DNA of 64,000 nt from Solibacillus merdavium (GCF_014836935.1 NZ_JACSPW010000014.1:1-64000), one strand, 5' to 3'; shown: positions 1 through 8,743, numbered from the stretch's first letter. Notes: generated by a model not told the origin, from the sequence alone. A program made the numbers and translations.

Positions 1-245
1 AAAAGTTATAATCTATTGTTTGCTTCATTTAAGAAGCTTGTTTCATTAACGTTGCTTGTTCAGTTTTCAAGGTTCATTTTGTTTTTATGTCGTTTTAGCG
101 ACTTCTCTAATTTAACATTTCTTCTTTTCTCTGTCAACAACTTTTTAAAAAGAGTTGTTTGAGCATTTCAAGAGTTATTTTGTTTTTCGAGTACGTCTTA
201 GCGACATTTAATATATTACAATACTATTTATACTTACGTCAACAC
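1..245 (-). promoter_or_regulatory. Leader and tandem promoters of a ribosomal RNA operon (16S lies outside the window)
   Basis: On the minus strand two good sigma-A promoters follow each other: TTGACG (237-242), 18 bp, TAATAT (213-218), and TTGACA (132-137), 17 bp, TAAATT (109-114). Each is followed within about 10 bases by GTCGCTAA, a likely G start site as in B. subtilis rrn operons. Further down, the sequence TTGAAAACTGAACA (minus strand, about 57-70) is typical of Bacillus rRNA leaders and spacers. No 16S sequence is present, so the structural genes must lie left of base 1. The position next to ygxA and perR matches B. subtilis rrnD (established synteny). Confidence 0.82.
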
Positions 246-285
246 TTTTTTTAAAAAAAGTTTCAGAGCGTTATTTAACGCCCTG
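246..285 (-). terminator. Terminator of ygxA
   Basis: On the minus strand a GC-containing hairpin (GGGCGTTA / TAACGCTC, one mismatch, 264-285) is followed by a run of seven T. It sits directly between the ygxA stop codon and the first rrn promoter. Confidence 0.7.
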
Positions 286-294
286 ATTAATATA

Positions 295-1188
295 CTATAA
301 ACCGTACTCACTTTCAATAAAGTGGCGGTCCACATAATAGTTGCGATGGAATATCGCTTCGTTTTTAGCAACTACGGGTTCTACTTGAACTAACTCTTTC
401 TCGATTAAATATTCAACAAAAACTTCTAAATCTATTGAGTAGTAACTCAATTCAGGGTGATTATGTAATTCCTGTATTGTCCAATATGGTTGAGCAAGCA
501 TTGTTTCTAAAATGTGCTGCGCCCCATCAGTAGTTCTTGAATTAATTAAAAACTCCCCCGCCAAAAATAATAGCTCTAGACGCTTTTCTAAACTTTCATT
601 ACTCATAATCAATTCTTCGTATAATTTATAAATTGCCGGATCATTTCGTTTTACATGAGCCCATACAGTGACTTCTGGATAATGGCCACTATCAATAATT
701 GATAATCTGCCTAAATGATGTAATGAAGCAACTACATGATTATAAGCATCTAAATAGTGACCATCCTCAAACAACTCTTTTCCTTCTTGATAACGGCGGA
801 TTAACTTAGCGAACTGTATTCCTGTTTTTAACTTACGTCCGACAAATGGGAACTCTTGTAGTTCAGAACGCAACTTAAATAGAAATTCATTTCGATCGAA
901 CATAATTTTACCGTGGAATAGCCAATCAACTAAACGCTTATTTGAACCAATAAAGATCCATTTACGCAAACGCTCTTCCGTTAAAATATGCATCACCATT
1001 TTCGCATCACCATACATATAGTGTTTTGAATAAATAGGTGTGTCACTATCTTTTACAATAATTAAAAGAACCGAGTCAAATGTATCGGTCATATTCGCAG
1101 CGCCTTCACGCTTATTAATTAAAATAACTCCTAACGTCTCTGGCTGACTTGCGCGTTCCTGATAAATTGGTCTTAAAATATGTTCCAT
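295..1188 (-). CDS. ygxA: YgxA-like nucleotidyltransferase-fold protein
   Basis: This encodes a 297-residue soluble protein similar to B. subtilis YgxA, annotated as nucleotidyltransferase-like with a C-terminal helical/winged-helix part; no enzymatic role is established. I chose the ATG at 1188 (MEHILRPIY) because AGGGGG lies 7-8 bases upstream; the reading frame stays open upstream but without a ribosome site. The gene sits between rrn promoters and ygzB, as in B. subtilis, and this context is the strongest support. No signal peptide or membrane segment is seen. The substrate is unknown. Confidence 0.75.
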   Translation of the reverse strand: MEHILRPIYQERASQPETLGVILINKREGAANMTDTFDSVLLIIVKDSDTPIYSKHYMYGDAKMVMHILTEERLRKWIFIGSNKRLVDWLFHGKIMFDRNEFLFKLRSELQEFPFVGRKLKTGIQFAKLIRRYQEGKELFEDGHYLDAYNHVVASLHHLGRLSIIDSGHYPEVTVWAHVKRNDPAIYKLYEELIMSNESLEKRLELLFLAGEFLINSRTTDGAQHILETMLAQPYWTIQELHNHPELSYYSIDLEVFVEYLIEKELVQVEPVVAKNEAIFHRNYYVDRHFIESEYGL

Positions 1189-1307
1189 TGTTATCCCCCT
1201 ATAAAATTTTGCTACTATTATATTTGTTTCTAAGCTATTGTAATCGCTATAAGTCAAATTAACTAGTATTATCTCATTAAACATTTAACCAAAAAGAAAT
1301 ACGTTAT

Positions 1308-1325
1308 TTATTATAACTATAATAA
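1308..1325. promoter_or_regulatory. Palindrome resembling a Fur/PerR-family operator
   Basis: TTATTATA-AC-TATAATAA is a perfect 8+8 bp inverted repeat between divergent ygxA and ygzB. Its inner 15 bases differ from the Per box (TTATAATnATTATAA) at two positions. Whether PerR binds here is inference. Confidence 0.35.
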
Positions 1326-1456
1326 TAGAAATGTTTCGACAATAAGTTTGGAAATACCTTTAAAATTATATAATCGGTAATCACCAAATTCTTTCAAATC
1401 TACTAATCTAAATCCAATTTATGTTATAGTATATTTTAGATTAGGAGGCAATCGTA

Positions 1457-1798
1457 ATGAAAAAGTATAATAGTAAAATTAACAAAATCCGATCATTTGC
1501 GTTATCCCTTATTTTCATCGGCTTTGTTATTATGTATGGTGCGATCTTTTTTAAAGACAATCAAATTCTTGTATTAATCTTCATGACTATTGGACTTCTG
1601 TGCATTATCGGTAGTACCGCTGTTTATGGGTGGATTGGGCTTTTATCAACTAAAGCAGTACAAGTCGTTTGTCCGGAATGCGGAAAATGGACCAAAGTAT
1701 TAGGTCGTGTAGATATTTGCATGTATTGCAATGAACCACTTACATTAGATCCTTCATTAGAAGGAAAAGAATTTAATCAGGAATACAACAAAAAATAA
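1457..1798 (+). CDS. ygzB: YgzB family membrane protein with zinc ribbon
   Basis: The 113-residue protein has two hydrophobic helices (about residues 13-32 and 37-60) and a cytosolic C-terminal zinc-ribbon-like module with two CxxC pairs (CPEC and CMYC). This matches the UPF0295/YgzB family, whose function is unknown. The start has a good TAGGAGG ribosome site 8 bases upstream. It lies between ygxA and perR, as in B. subtilis, and converges on perR with a hairpin terminator for each. Confidence 0.8.
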   Translation: MKKYNSKINKIRSFALSLIFIGFVIMYGAIFFKDNQILVLIFMTIGLLCIIGSTAVYGWIGLLSTKAVQVVCPECGKWTKVLGRVDICMYCNEPLTLDPSLEGKEFNQEYNKK

Positions 1799-1810
1799 AG
1801 TATAGACAAG

Positions 1811-1848
1811 CTGCATTAGAACTCATTTCGGGTTCATGCAGTTTTTTT
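1811..1848 (+). terminator. Terminator of ygzB
   Basis: CTGCAT...ATGCAG hairpin with an inner GAAC/GTTC extension, followed by seven T. Confidence 0.8.
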
Positions 1849-1852
1849 CATA

Positions 1853-1882
1853 CAAAAAACCTAGCAACAATCGTTACTAGGT
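1853..1882 (-). terminator. Terminator of perR
   Basis: On the minus strand ACCTAGTAAC/GTTGCTAGGT forms a short hairpin followed by six T, just past the perR stop codon. Confidence 0.75.
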
Positions 1883-1889
1883 TAAACTT

Positions 1890-2336
1890 TTATTGAACTT
1901 TTTTTCCACCGACTGCAACACACTCTGGGCAAGTACCGTATACTTCCAAACGGTGCGAATTAACTTCAAAGCCTGTAACTTGAGAAGCGAACTGCTCCAC
2001 TTCATTTAATCCAGGATAATGAAAATCTACAATTTTGCCGCAACATTCACAAATCATATGATAGTGATCGCCCGTTACAAAATCAAAACGACTTGCTGCG
2101 TCTCCATAAGTAAGCTCTTTAACTAAGCCCACTTCACGAAATACTCGTAAATTATTATATACTGTTGCGACACTCATATTAGGGAACTTGCCGCAAAGTG
2201 CTTTGTATATATCATCCGCTGTTGGGTGAATCATACTTTGAATTAAATATTCCAAAATCGCATGACGCTGAGGAGTAATTCGTACACCAGTAGTCTTTAA
2301 CGTGTCCAGCGCATCCTTTAAATGCATTTCAGACAT
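1890..2336 (-). CDS. perR: Peroxide-responsive repressor PerR
   Basis: PerR is a Fur-family metal-dependent repressor; peroxide oxidises its iron-liganding histidines and releases DNA. With the ATG at 2336 (AAAGGGG about 9 bases upstream) the 148-residue protein aligns residue for residue with B. subtilis PerR: His37, Asp85, His91, His93 and Asp104 of the regulatory metal site, and Cys96, Cys99, Cys136 and Cys139 of the structural zinc site. That register confirms the start choice. The N-terminal winged helix includes [12 protein letters not shown] perfect Per box overlaps its own promoter, so it is probably autoregulated. Confidence 0.95.
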   Translation of the reverse strand: MSEMHLKDALDTLKTTGVRITPQRHAILEYLIQSMIHPTADDIYKALCGKFPNMSVATVYNNLRVFREVGLVKELTYGDAASRFDFVTGDHYHMICECCGKIVDFHYPGLNEVEQFASQVTGFEVNSHRLEVYGTCPECVAVGGKKVQ

Positions 2337-2369
2337 CGTCATACACCCCTTTTCATACATATTATTAAT

Positions 2370-2416
2370 TTATAATCATTATAAATAGTGTATCGAATTT
2401 ATCCTCACGTTGTCAA
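2370..2416 (-). promoter_or_regulatory. perR promoter with perfect Per box
   Basis: On the minus strand TTGACA (2411-2416), 18 bp, TACACT (2387-2392) form the promoter. Immediately downstream, TTATAATCATTATAA (2370-2384) matches the B. subtilis Per box consensus at every defined position and covers the transcription start. This predicts autorepression. Confidence 0.85.
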
Positions 2417-2513
2417 CAATTGCTTGTTCTAATAGAAGTAAAAGTCATTAAATACAGTTGCTAATTGAAAATTCATCCAATCAAACCTTAACTTTACTAA
2501 TAAATTTTCTCAG

Positions 2514-3461
2514 TTAGTAGCCTCTAAGAATATCCATCTTATTTTCTAGGTCCCGCTCACCATTTAGCCATTTCTTCAAACTCGGTTTAAAAATATCTAA
2601 ACTGCGTTCTACATAACGAGATGAATGACTTGAAAAATGGGGAGAAAGAGTTACATTATCTAAATCCCATAAAAGACTATCTGATGGTAAAGGCTCCAAT
2701 TCATATACATCCAATACCGCATGCTCAATTAACTTATCTTGCAGTACTTTAATGAGAGTATCTGTGTCCACTACATCTCCGCGCCCAAAATTCATAAAGA
2801 TTGCAGAGTTTTTCATTTTCTCAAAATGCTCACGAGTTAGCAGATGCTTCGTTTCCTTCGTGGATGGGAGTATTGAAATCACAATGTCAGCCTTTGGTAG
2901 ATGTTGCTTCAAGTCATCTAGCTTATATGTTTCATCCATATACGGCGCTTCATTACCTGAACGGTTGCAGCCAATTGTATGAACATCAAACGCCTGTAAT
3001 ATACGTCCGATTTCTCCCCCAATTGCACCTGGTCCGATAATAAGTGCTGTGCTTCCGTTTAACTCAGTAGGTCGGGCCTTTTTATTCCATTCCTTCTTTT
3101 GTTGCTGCTCATAAATAAATGGCAATACACGTTTTAAAGCTAAAATATGCGCCAGAATCGATTCAGTCATCGGCTTTTTATGTATCCCGCGTACATTTGA
3201 TACGATAATATTACGTTTTGCGATTGCTTCTGCAGGCATTTTTTCTATTCCCGCTGAAGCAACGAAGATCCACTGTAATTTGTCTGCATACTGCAAATGT
3301 TGTTCTTTTAAATCTTCCCCGTATGTCACTAATATTTCTGCCTGTGCAAGTTTCTCAACATCCAGTTTTGTATCAAATAAAAAATCTACTTGTGGAAACT
3401 CCGAAAAAAGCGGCTGCTTTAAATCTTCACGTGGTTCAAATGTAAAATAAATCGTTCCCAT
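2514..3461 (-). CDS. D-2-hydroxyacid dehydrogenase (NAD-dependent)
   Basis: The 315-residue protein is an NAD(P)-dependent reductase of 2-oxoacids. It carries the Rossmann motif GPGAIGGEIG (from about residue 143) and the family catalytic set: Arg227 in NFGRGD, the acidic EPLP block (Glu254/256) and His275 in LSPHF. The ATG at 3461 has AAAGGGG 8 bases upstream, better than starts further up that would run close to bcp. It follows bcp by 23 bases and is probably co-transcribed. The physiological substrate cannot be told from sequence. Confidence 0.85.
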   Translation of the reverse strand: MGTIYFTFEPREDLKQPLFSEFPQVDFLFDTKLDVEKLAQAEILVTYGEDLKEQHLQYADKLQWIFVASAGIEKMPAEAIAKRNIIVSNVRGIHKKPMTESILAHILALKRVLPFIYEQQQKKEWNKKARPTELNGSTALIIGPGAIGGEIGRILQAFDVHTIGCNRSGNEAPYMDETYKLDDLKQHLPKADIVISILPSTKETKHLLTREHFEKMKNSAIFMNFGRGDVVDTDTLIKVLQDKLIEHAVLDVYELEPLPSDSLLWDLDNVTLSPHFSSHSSRYVERSLDIFKPSLKKWLNGERDLENKMDILRGY

Positions 3462-3484
3462 TATAATTCCCCTTTGTGCACTCA

Positions 3485-3952
3485 TTAATTTGTGCGATTT
3501 TTTAAATAGTTTAACACATCTTCAATATGATTTTTCACACGTACTTTTCGCCATTCTTTTTCAACTATTCCATTTTCATTAATTAAAAATGTCGTACGCT
3601 CGATGCCCATATATTCTTTCCCGAAATTTTTCTTCAATGTCCAGACACCATATTTCTCCGCCACTTTATGGTCCTCATCCACTAATAACGAAAATGGTAA
3701 CCCATGCTTTTCAATAAATTTTGTATGTTTCGCTGAATCATCTAAGCTCACACCTAAAATAACTGCATTTAAATCCGAAAAATCTTCATACTTATCGCGG
3801 AAGTCACAAGCTTGCGTTGTACATCCAGGTGTTAAATCTTTAGGGTAATAATAAAGAATTACGTTCTTCCCTTTATAATTATCTAGTGCGACCATTTCCC
3901 CCTCCTCGTTTTGTAGAGTAAATGCTGGTGCTTGTAAATTTTCTAATGTCAT
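3485..3952 (-). CDS. bcp: Thioredoxin-dependent peroxiredoxin, Bcp/PrxQ type
   Basis: This 155-residue thiol peroxidase reduces hydroperoxides with electrons from thioredoxin. The motif DLTPGCTTQAC gives the peroxidatic Cys44 and the resolving Cys49 five residues later, the alpha-PrxQ arrangement. The ATG at 3952 follows GGAGGG by 7 bases. It belongs to the same oxidative-stress neighbourhood as perR (B. subtilis ygaF is also next to perR). Its promoter lies back to back with that of gsaB. Confidence 0.92.
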   Translation of the reverse strand: MTLENLQAPAFTLQNEEGEMVALDNYKGKNVILYYYPKDLTPGCTTQACDFRDKYEDFSDLNAVILGVSLDDSAKHTKFIEKHGLPFSLLVDEDHKVAEKYGVWTLKKNFGKEYMGIERTTFLINENGIVEKEWRKVRVKNHIEDVLNYLKNRTN

Positions 3953-3977
3953 AACTTTCCCTCCAAATTTTTCTTTT

Positions 3978-4006
3978 ATGATACAAAACAATGCCCGTTG
4001 CTTCAA
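3978..4006 (-). promoter_or_regulatory. Promoter of bcp operon
   Basis: On the minus strand TTGAAG (4001-4006), 17 bp, TATCAT (3978-3983) lies 26 bases before the bcp start codon. It is a good sigma-A match. Confidence 0.6.
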
Positions 4007-4011
4007 TTTCT

Positions 4012-4041
4012 TTGGCGTTCCCTTTCATAACATACTACAAT
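4012..4041 (+). promoter_or_regulatory. Promoter of gsaB
   Basis: TTGGCG (4012-4017), 18 bp, TACAAT (4036-4041) lies 44 bases before the gsaB ATG. Its -35 box is only five bases from the -35 box of the divergent bcp promoter. Confidence 0.6.
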
Positions 4042-4085
4042 AGATAGGAAATCATTTCATGTAACCTATTTTGGAGGAATTAATT

Positions 4086-5372
4086 ATGAATCATACAAAG
4101 TCAGAACAACTTCATGCAGAAGCACTCGAACATATCGTTGGCGGGGTAAATAGTCCATCCCGATCATATAAAGCAGTAGGCGGCGGCGCACCTGTTGTCA
4201 TGGTCCGCGGTAAAGGAGCATACTTTTGGGATGTGGACGGTAATCGTTACATCGACTATTTAGCAGCTTACGGTCCAATTGTTACAGGTCATGGACACCC
4301 TCATATTGCAAAGGCAATTGCACATGCCGCTGAAACTGGTGTTTTATTCGGTACACCGACAGAGCATGAAATTAAGTTTGCAAAAATGTTAAAAGAAGCA
4401 ATTCCTACATTAGATAAAGTACGGTTTAATAACTCTGGTACAGAAGCAGTTATGACATGTGTACGTGTCGCTCGTGCCTTCACCGGTCGTACGAAAATTA
4501 TTAAATTCGCTGGATGCTATCACGGCCACTTCGACCAAGTACTTGTTGCTGCAGGTTCAGGTCCGGCAACATTAGGTTCACCTGACTCTGCCGGTGTTCC
4601 TCATGCTGTTGCAACGGAAGTTATCACAGTACCTTTTAACAACAAAGAGGAATTTACATTAGCTATGGAAAAATGGGGTAATGATGTGGCAGGGATTTTA
4701 ATCGAGCCAATCGTTGGGAACTTTGGAATCGTAGAACCTCATAAAGGGTTTTTAGAACATGTACATGCCTTAGCAAAAGAGTATGGTGCACTAACAATCC
4801 ACGATGAAGTCATCACTGCATTCCGTTTCCACTACGGTGCCGCACATACAATGCTTGGCTTAACACCAGATTTAGTTGCAATGGGGAAAGTAATTGGGGG
4901 CGGTCTGCCAATCGGTGCATATGGTGGTCGTAAAGATGTAATGGAAACAGTTGCACCACTTGGTCCCGCATATCAGGCAGGAACAATGGCCGGTAACCCT
5001 GCAAGTATGCAAGCAGGAATTGCTTGTCTTGAAGTGCTACAGCAACCTGGGATTTATGAAGAGATGGATCGCTTAGGTGCATTGCTGGAAGAAGGTATTT
5101 TAGCTGCAGCGAAAAAGCATAATGTAACGATTACTTTAAACCGCCTTAAAGGTGCATTCGCCATTTACTTCACAGATGTAAAAGTGGAAAACTATGAGCA
5201 AGCAGAAAATACAGATGGAGAAATGTTCGGTCGCTTCTTTAAATTAATGTTGTCTCAAGGCATTAACCTAGCCCCTTCAAAATATGAAGCATGGTTCTTA
5301 ACAACAGAGCATACCGTAGCAGATATAGAAGAAACATTGAGAGCTGTAGATTACGCATTCTCTCAATTATAG
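4086..5372 (+). CDS. gsaB: Glutamate-1-semialdehyde 2,1-aminomutase
   Basis: This PLP enzyme converts glutamate-1-semialdehyde to 5-aminolevulinate, the C5-pathway entry to haem. The 428-residue protein shows the N-terminal VGGVNSPSR, the NSGTEA cofactor loop, the HDEV aspartate (Asp240) and the Schiff-base lysine Lys268 in MGKVIGGG. The ATG at 4086 follows TTGGAGG by 9 bases. It is monocistronic with its own promoter and terminator. In Bacillus this isozyme (gsaB/hemL2) sits near perR, apart from the main hem operon, so a second copy probably lies elsewhere (inference). Confidence 0.93.
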   Translation: MNHTKSEQLHAEALEHIVGGVNSPSRSYKAVGGGAPVVMVRGKGAYFWDVDGNRYIDYLAAYGPIVTGHGHPHIAKAIAHAAETGVLFGTPTEHEIKFAKMLKEAIPTLDKVRFNNSGTEAVMTCVRVARAFTGRTKIIKFAGCYHGHFDQVLVAAGSGPATLGSPDSAGVPHAVATEVITVPFNNKEEFTLAMEKWGNDVAGILIEPIVGNFGIVEPHKGFLEHVHALAKEYGALTIHDEVITAFRFHYGAAHTMLGLTPDLVAMGKVIGGGLPIGAYGGRKDVMETVAPLGPAYQAGTMAGNPASMQAGIACLEVLQQPGIYEEMDRLGALLEEGILAAAKKHNVTITLNRLKGAFAIYFTDVKVENYEQAENTDGEMFGRFFKLMLSQGINLAPSKYEAWFLTTEHTVADIEETLRAVDYAFSQL

Positions 5373-5481
5373 GAACAAAAGCGAAAAGGCGCCCTCCAAG
5401 TTATTAGAGGATCCGACGCACAAAACATTACTTGAAAGTTTCCCTTAATGCGATATTCTATAATACAAGACAAACATGAAA
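5373..5481. other. Unexplained short intergenic block rich in GGCGCC/GATCCGACGC
   Basis: After gsaB, about 5380-5425 contains GCGAAAAGGCGCC and GAGGATCCGACGCAC, markedly more GC-rich than the surroundings and without an open frame. It may be a remnant of a dispersed intergenic repeat; only this one copy is seen here. Confidence 0.3.
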
Positions 5482-5515
5482 GCCACTATAACTTCATTGT
5501 TTATAGTGGCTTCTA
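5482..5515 (+). terminator. Hairpin terminator after gsaB
   Basis: GCCACTATAA (5482-5491) pairs perfectly with TTATAGTGGC (5501-5510), followed by TTCTATAT. The T-run is weak. Confidence 0.55.
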
Positions 5516-5548
5516 TATCATAACTCCGTGAGAAAGGAGGAAATGCAA

Positions 5549-6643
5549 ATGAAACTAGGTGCACGTGTATTAAAAACTGGCGTTGCAATCGTCTTTGCCC
5601 TATTTTTAGCTCAAATATTAAATGTTCCCTCACCTGTATTTGCTGCAATCGCTGCTGTTTTTGCTATTCAGCCTTCTATTTACCGATCTTATCTTACTAT
5701 TTTAGAACAAATACAAGGAAATTTTATTGGGGCTACTGTTGCTGTACTATTCGGTTTACTATTCGGGCATCATATTGTTGCAGTCGGTATTGCTGCCATT
5801 ATCGTACTCGGTCTTATGATGAAACTTAAGCTCGAAAAATCCATTTCCCTTGCACTTGTAACGGTTATCGCTATTATGGAAGTACCTGGCGATGACTTTA
5901 TAATGTTTGGCTTAATTCGCTTTGGGACAATTATGCTCGGTGTTTTTGCTGCATTTGTTGTAAATTTAGTGTTTTTGCCCCCTAAGTATGAAGTAAAGCT
6001 CTTTAAAAAAATCAACTCCATACAAGACGATATCATTCGCTGGACTCGTTTAGCTGTACGCCAAGCAAGTGAACATACATCTACTAAAATGGCCGTCAAT
6101 AAATTGGAATCCCGTCTAAATGAATTGGACACAATGTATGACTTTTTTAAAGAAGAACGCGGTTACTCCAAAAACCAAAAGTATGTAAAAGCACGCAAGC
6201 TTGTCATTTATCGTCAAATGCTATTAACTTCGAAAAAAAGCTATGAATTACTTGTCCGATTGCATAAGCATGAAAACGAACTGGGTAAGTTGCCGACTAA
6301 ATTTCAAAATATTATTCAGGAGCGGTTGGACTTTTTATTAACCTATCACGAACAACTATTATTGAAATATACAGGTAAACTAAGACCCGAACATTCAAAG
6401 TGGACACGGCATGAGGAATATTTACAAGGTAGTGAGCTTATGGAACAATTCATCAAACAAATCGCACTTGCCCAGGAAGAGGCTTCTGAAGACGAACAGT
6501 TTTCAAGCTACCATTTACTTTATATTTTATCCCGAATTTTAGATTACGAGGAAAACTTAGAGCATCTGGATACATTAATTGTTTCCTATCGCAGCTACCA
6601 TAGCGAAGAAAAGAATCTTAATTTAGAATCAGACTTTTACTAG
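5549..6643 (+). CDS. Aromatic acid exporter family (ArAE_1/DUF939-like) membrane protein
   Basis: The 364-residue protein has five to six closely spaced hydrophobic segments in its first about 140 residues, then a long hydrophilic, charged, mostly helical C-terminal half. This is the layout of the FUSC/ArAE_1 group (efflux-type proteins of unproven substrate). The ATG at 5549 follows AAAGGAGG by 8 bases; an earlier ATG at 5543 is too close to the ribosome site. The position between gsaB and the YgaD-like exporter matches B. subtilis ygaE, but I am not sure it is orthologous. Confidence 0.65.
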   Translation: MKLGARVLKTGVAIVFALFLAQILNVPSPVFAAIAAVFAIQPSIYRSYLTILEQIQGNFIGATVAVLFGLLFGHHIVAVGIAAIIVLGLMMKLKLEKSISLALVTVIAIMEVPGDDFIMFGLIRFGTIMLGVFAAFVVNLVFLPPKYEVKLFKKINSIQDDIIRWTRLAVRQASEHTSTKMAVNKLESRLNELDTMYDFFKEERGYSKNQKYVKARKLVIYRQMLLTSKKSYELLVRLHKHENELGKLPTKFQNIIQERLDFLLTYHEQLLLKYTGKLRPEHSKWTRHEEYLQGSELMEQFIKQIALAQEEASEDEQFSSYHLLYILSRILDYEENLEHLDTLIVSYRSYHSEEKNLNLESDFY

Positions 6644-6705
6644 AAATATGATTTTATGACCTTCCTTTAGTAAGCTCTTTTAAATTTCTACTCTCTGAAC
6701 AACCT

Positions 6706-6748
6706 AAAAAGAGAAGATGTGCTTTTTGCACACCTTCTCTTTTTAATT
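6706..6748. terminator. Bidirectional terminator
   Basis: AAAAAGAGAAG...CTTCTCTTTTT with an inner TGTGC/GCACA stem separates the convergent membrane-protein gene and the app operon, with T-runs on both strands. Confidence 0.85.
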
Positions 6749-7636
6749 TTTCATTTTTGGGTCGAGTGCATCCCTTAGCCCATCTCCCATTAAGTTAAAT
6801 CCTATTACCGTCAACATAATTGCCAGCCCCGGGAATATCAATGCCCACGGTGCATTTAATAAAAACATCCGCGCATCCGCCAACATTTTCCCCCACTCCG
6901 GCTGAGGCGCCTCCGCTCCAAGCCCTAAAAAGCCAAGTGCTGCAGCTTCAATAATCGCCGTTGCAATCGCCAATGTTCCTTGGACAATTACAGGTGTCAT
7001 AGAATTAGGTAAGATATGTTTCCATAATATCCTCGTATTCCTCATCCCAATTGCTTTTGCAGCATGAATATATTCCTCTTCCTTAATACTAAGCACCCGT
7101 GAACGAATGAGTCGACCAAAGTTCGGTATATTTATAACCGCAATTGCAATTAAAGCATTTTGCAATGAAGGTCCTAAAATTGATACAATCGCAATCGCCA
7201 ATAAAATACTTGGGAATGCGAGCAGGATATCAAATATCCGCGAAATAATGGTATCAATCCAGCGACCATAATAACCCGCAATAATACCTAAAAAGCTACC
7301 AGCTACTGCGGAAATTAATACTGCAGTCAAACCAACTGTTAAAGAGATTCGAGCACCATGTAAAATTCGCGAAAAAATGTCACGACCTAAATCATCTGTC
7401 CCAAACCAAAATTCAGCGGATGGAGGCTGCAAGCGCATACTTAAATTTTGCTCATTAATTCCTTGGGGTGCGATAAAGGGACCAAAGACCGCAATAAGGA
7501 CAAAAAATATTACAATTGCACTGCCCACTAAGGCTGATTTACTTTTTTTGAAACTCGTCCATGCTTCTTGCCATGGCCCTTTTACTTTTTCTTCAACTTC
7601 AATTTGTCGAACTTGATTTCGTATGATTTCAGACAT
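6743..7636 (-). CDS. appC: Oligopeptide ABC transporter permease, AppC/DppC type
   Basis: The 297-residue inner-membrane permease has a hydrophilic N-terminus, a first helix at about residues 33-55, the family phrase FGTDDLGRDIFSRI and further helices. The EAA loop (EAAALGFLGLGAEAP) contacts the ATPases. The ATG at 7636 is preceded by GGGGGGAGG. It is the last gene of a minus-strand operon in the order D-F-A-B-C, 16 bases after appB, and ends at a strong bidirectional terminator. Confidence 0.88.
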   Translation of the reverse strand: MSEIIRNQVRQIEVEEKVKGPWQEAWTSFKKSKSALVGSAIVIFFVLIAVFGPFIAPQGINEQNLSMRLQPPSAEFWFGTDDLGRDIFSRILHGARISLTVGLTAVLISAVAGSFLGIIAGYYGRWIDTIISRIFDILLAFPSILLAIAIVSILGPSLQNALIAIAVINIPNFGRLIRSRVLSIKEEEYIHAAKAIGMRNTRILWKHILPNSMTPVIVQGTLAIATAIIEAAALGFLGLGAEAPQPEWGKMLADARMFLLNAPWALIFPGLAIMLTVIGFNLMGDGLRDALDPKMKN

Positions 7637-7652
7637 GCTATGCGCCTCCCCC

Positions 7653-8657
7653 CTAGTTGTATTTAATGCGTGAATCGATTACTGTATATAAAATATCAAC
7701 GATCAAATTAATCATAACGAATAAAAAGGCAACAATTAAAATGCCAGACTGAATGACAGGATAATCTCGGAACCCTATCGCTTCATATATATAGCGTCCA
7801 ATACCAGGCCAACTAAAAATAGTTTCAGTTAATATGGCACCACCCAAAAGCATCCCCGTTTGCAACCCTACTACTGTTAACACAGGAATTAAGGCATTTT
7901 TTAATGCGTGTTTATAAACAACAACAAACATTTTTTGCCCCTTTGCTCGAGCTGTACGAACGAAATCCGAACGCATTACTTCCAGCATTGACGCTCTTGT
8001 CATACGGGCTATAATTGCTGTAGGTATTGTAGCTAGTGCAATGCCCGGCAAGATTAAATGCTTGATTACATCAACAAACTGATCAAATCTACCATGCAAT
8101 AATGTATCAATTAAATAAAAATGCGTAATTGCAGTGACTGGATCTCGTACCTCCTCACGACCCGAAGTTGGCAACCATCCAAGTTGAATACTAAAAGCCC
8201 ATTGTTCCATTAATCCTAACCAGAATATTGGCATGGATACTCCTATTAAAGCAATAATCATCGCCATGTAATCGAACCAGGAATTTTGAAACCATGCGGA
8301 AATAATTCCAGCATTTACTCCGATAATAACAGCAATAATCATTGCGAAAAGTGCAAGTTCAAATGTAGCAGCCAAATACGGCCAAATTTCAGAGGCAATC
8401 GGTTGTCTTGTTCTTAATGAGTCACCTAAATTACCTGTAAATATTCCTTTTAAATAATCAAAATATTGAACATACCATGGATTATCGAGCCCTAGCTTCA
8501 GGCGAAGTGCTGCTATAGCATCCGCGGTAGCTTGTTGGCCTAAAATTACTTGGGCTGGATCCCCTGGAATGGCACGAATAATTAAAAATACTAAAAAGGT
8601 CATTCCCAGCAATACTGGTATTAAATGCAGTAGACGTTTGCCAATGTAGTGAAGCAT
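7653..8657 (-). CDS. appB: Oligopeptide ABC transporter permease, AppB/DppB type
   Basis: The 334-residue permease begins MLHYIGKRLLHLIPVLLG, typical of the DppB/OppB family, with the PGDPA loop after helix 1 and the EAA-like phrase ETIFSWPGIGRY near the end. The ATG at 8657 has AAAGGGG 8 bases upstream, favouring it over a GTG three codons earlier. It pairs with AppC to form the membrane channel. A hairpin lies between this gene and appA and may lower its expression relative to the binding protein. Confidence 0.87.
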   Translation of the reverse strand: MLHYIGKRLLHLIPVLLGMTFLVFLIIRAIPGDPAQVILGQQATADAIAALRLKLGLDNPWYVQYFDYLKGIFTGNLGDSLRTRQPIASEIWPYLAATFELALFAMIIAVIIGVNAGIISAWFQNSWFDYMAMIIALIGVSMPIFWLGLMEQWAFSIQLGWLPTSGREEVRDPVTAITHFYLIDTLLHGRFDQFVDVIKHLILPGIALATIPTAIIARMTRASMLEVMRSDFVRTARAKGQKMFVVVYKHALKNALIPVLTVVGLQTGMLLGGAILTETIFSWPGIGRYIYEAIGFRDYPVIQSGILIVAFLFVMINLIVDILYTVIDSRIKYN

Positions 8658-8697
8658 GCTCTTCACCCCTTTTATGAATGTATGTTTTTGCTAGTAG

Positions 8698-8732
8698 AAA
8701 AAAGGAGAGGCGTATTACCTCCCCCTTTTACT
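8698..8732 (-). terminator. Intra-operon hairpin between appA and appB
   Basis: On the minus strand AAAGGGGGAGG ... CCTCTCCTTTTTT forms a hairpin with a T-tail 13 bases after the appA stop. It is probably a partial terminator or mRNA-stabilising end for appA. Confidence 0.55.
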
Positions 8733-8743
8733 TAATTTTTCTT

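Noticed and set aside
5528-5548. Upstream start for the ArAE-like gene
   Set aside because: The extension would encode the ribosome site AAAGGAGG itself; the ATG at 5549 has correct spacing.
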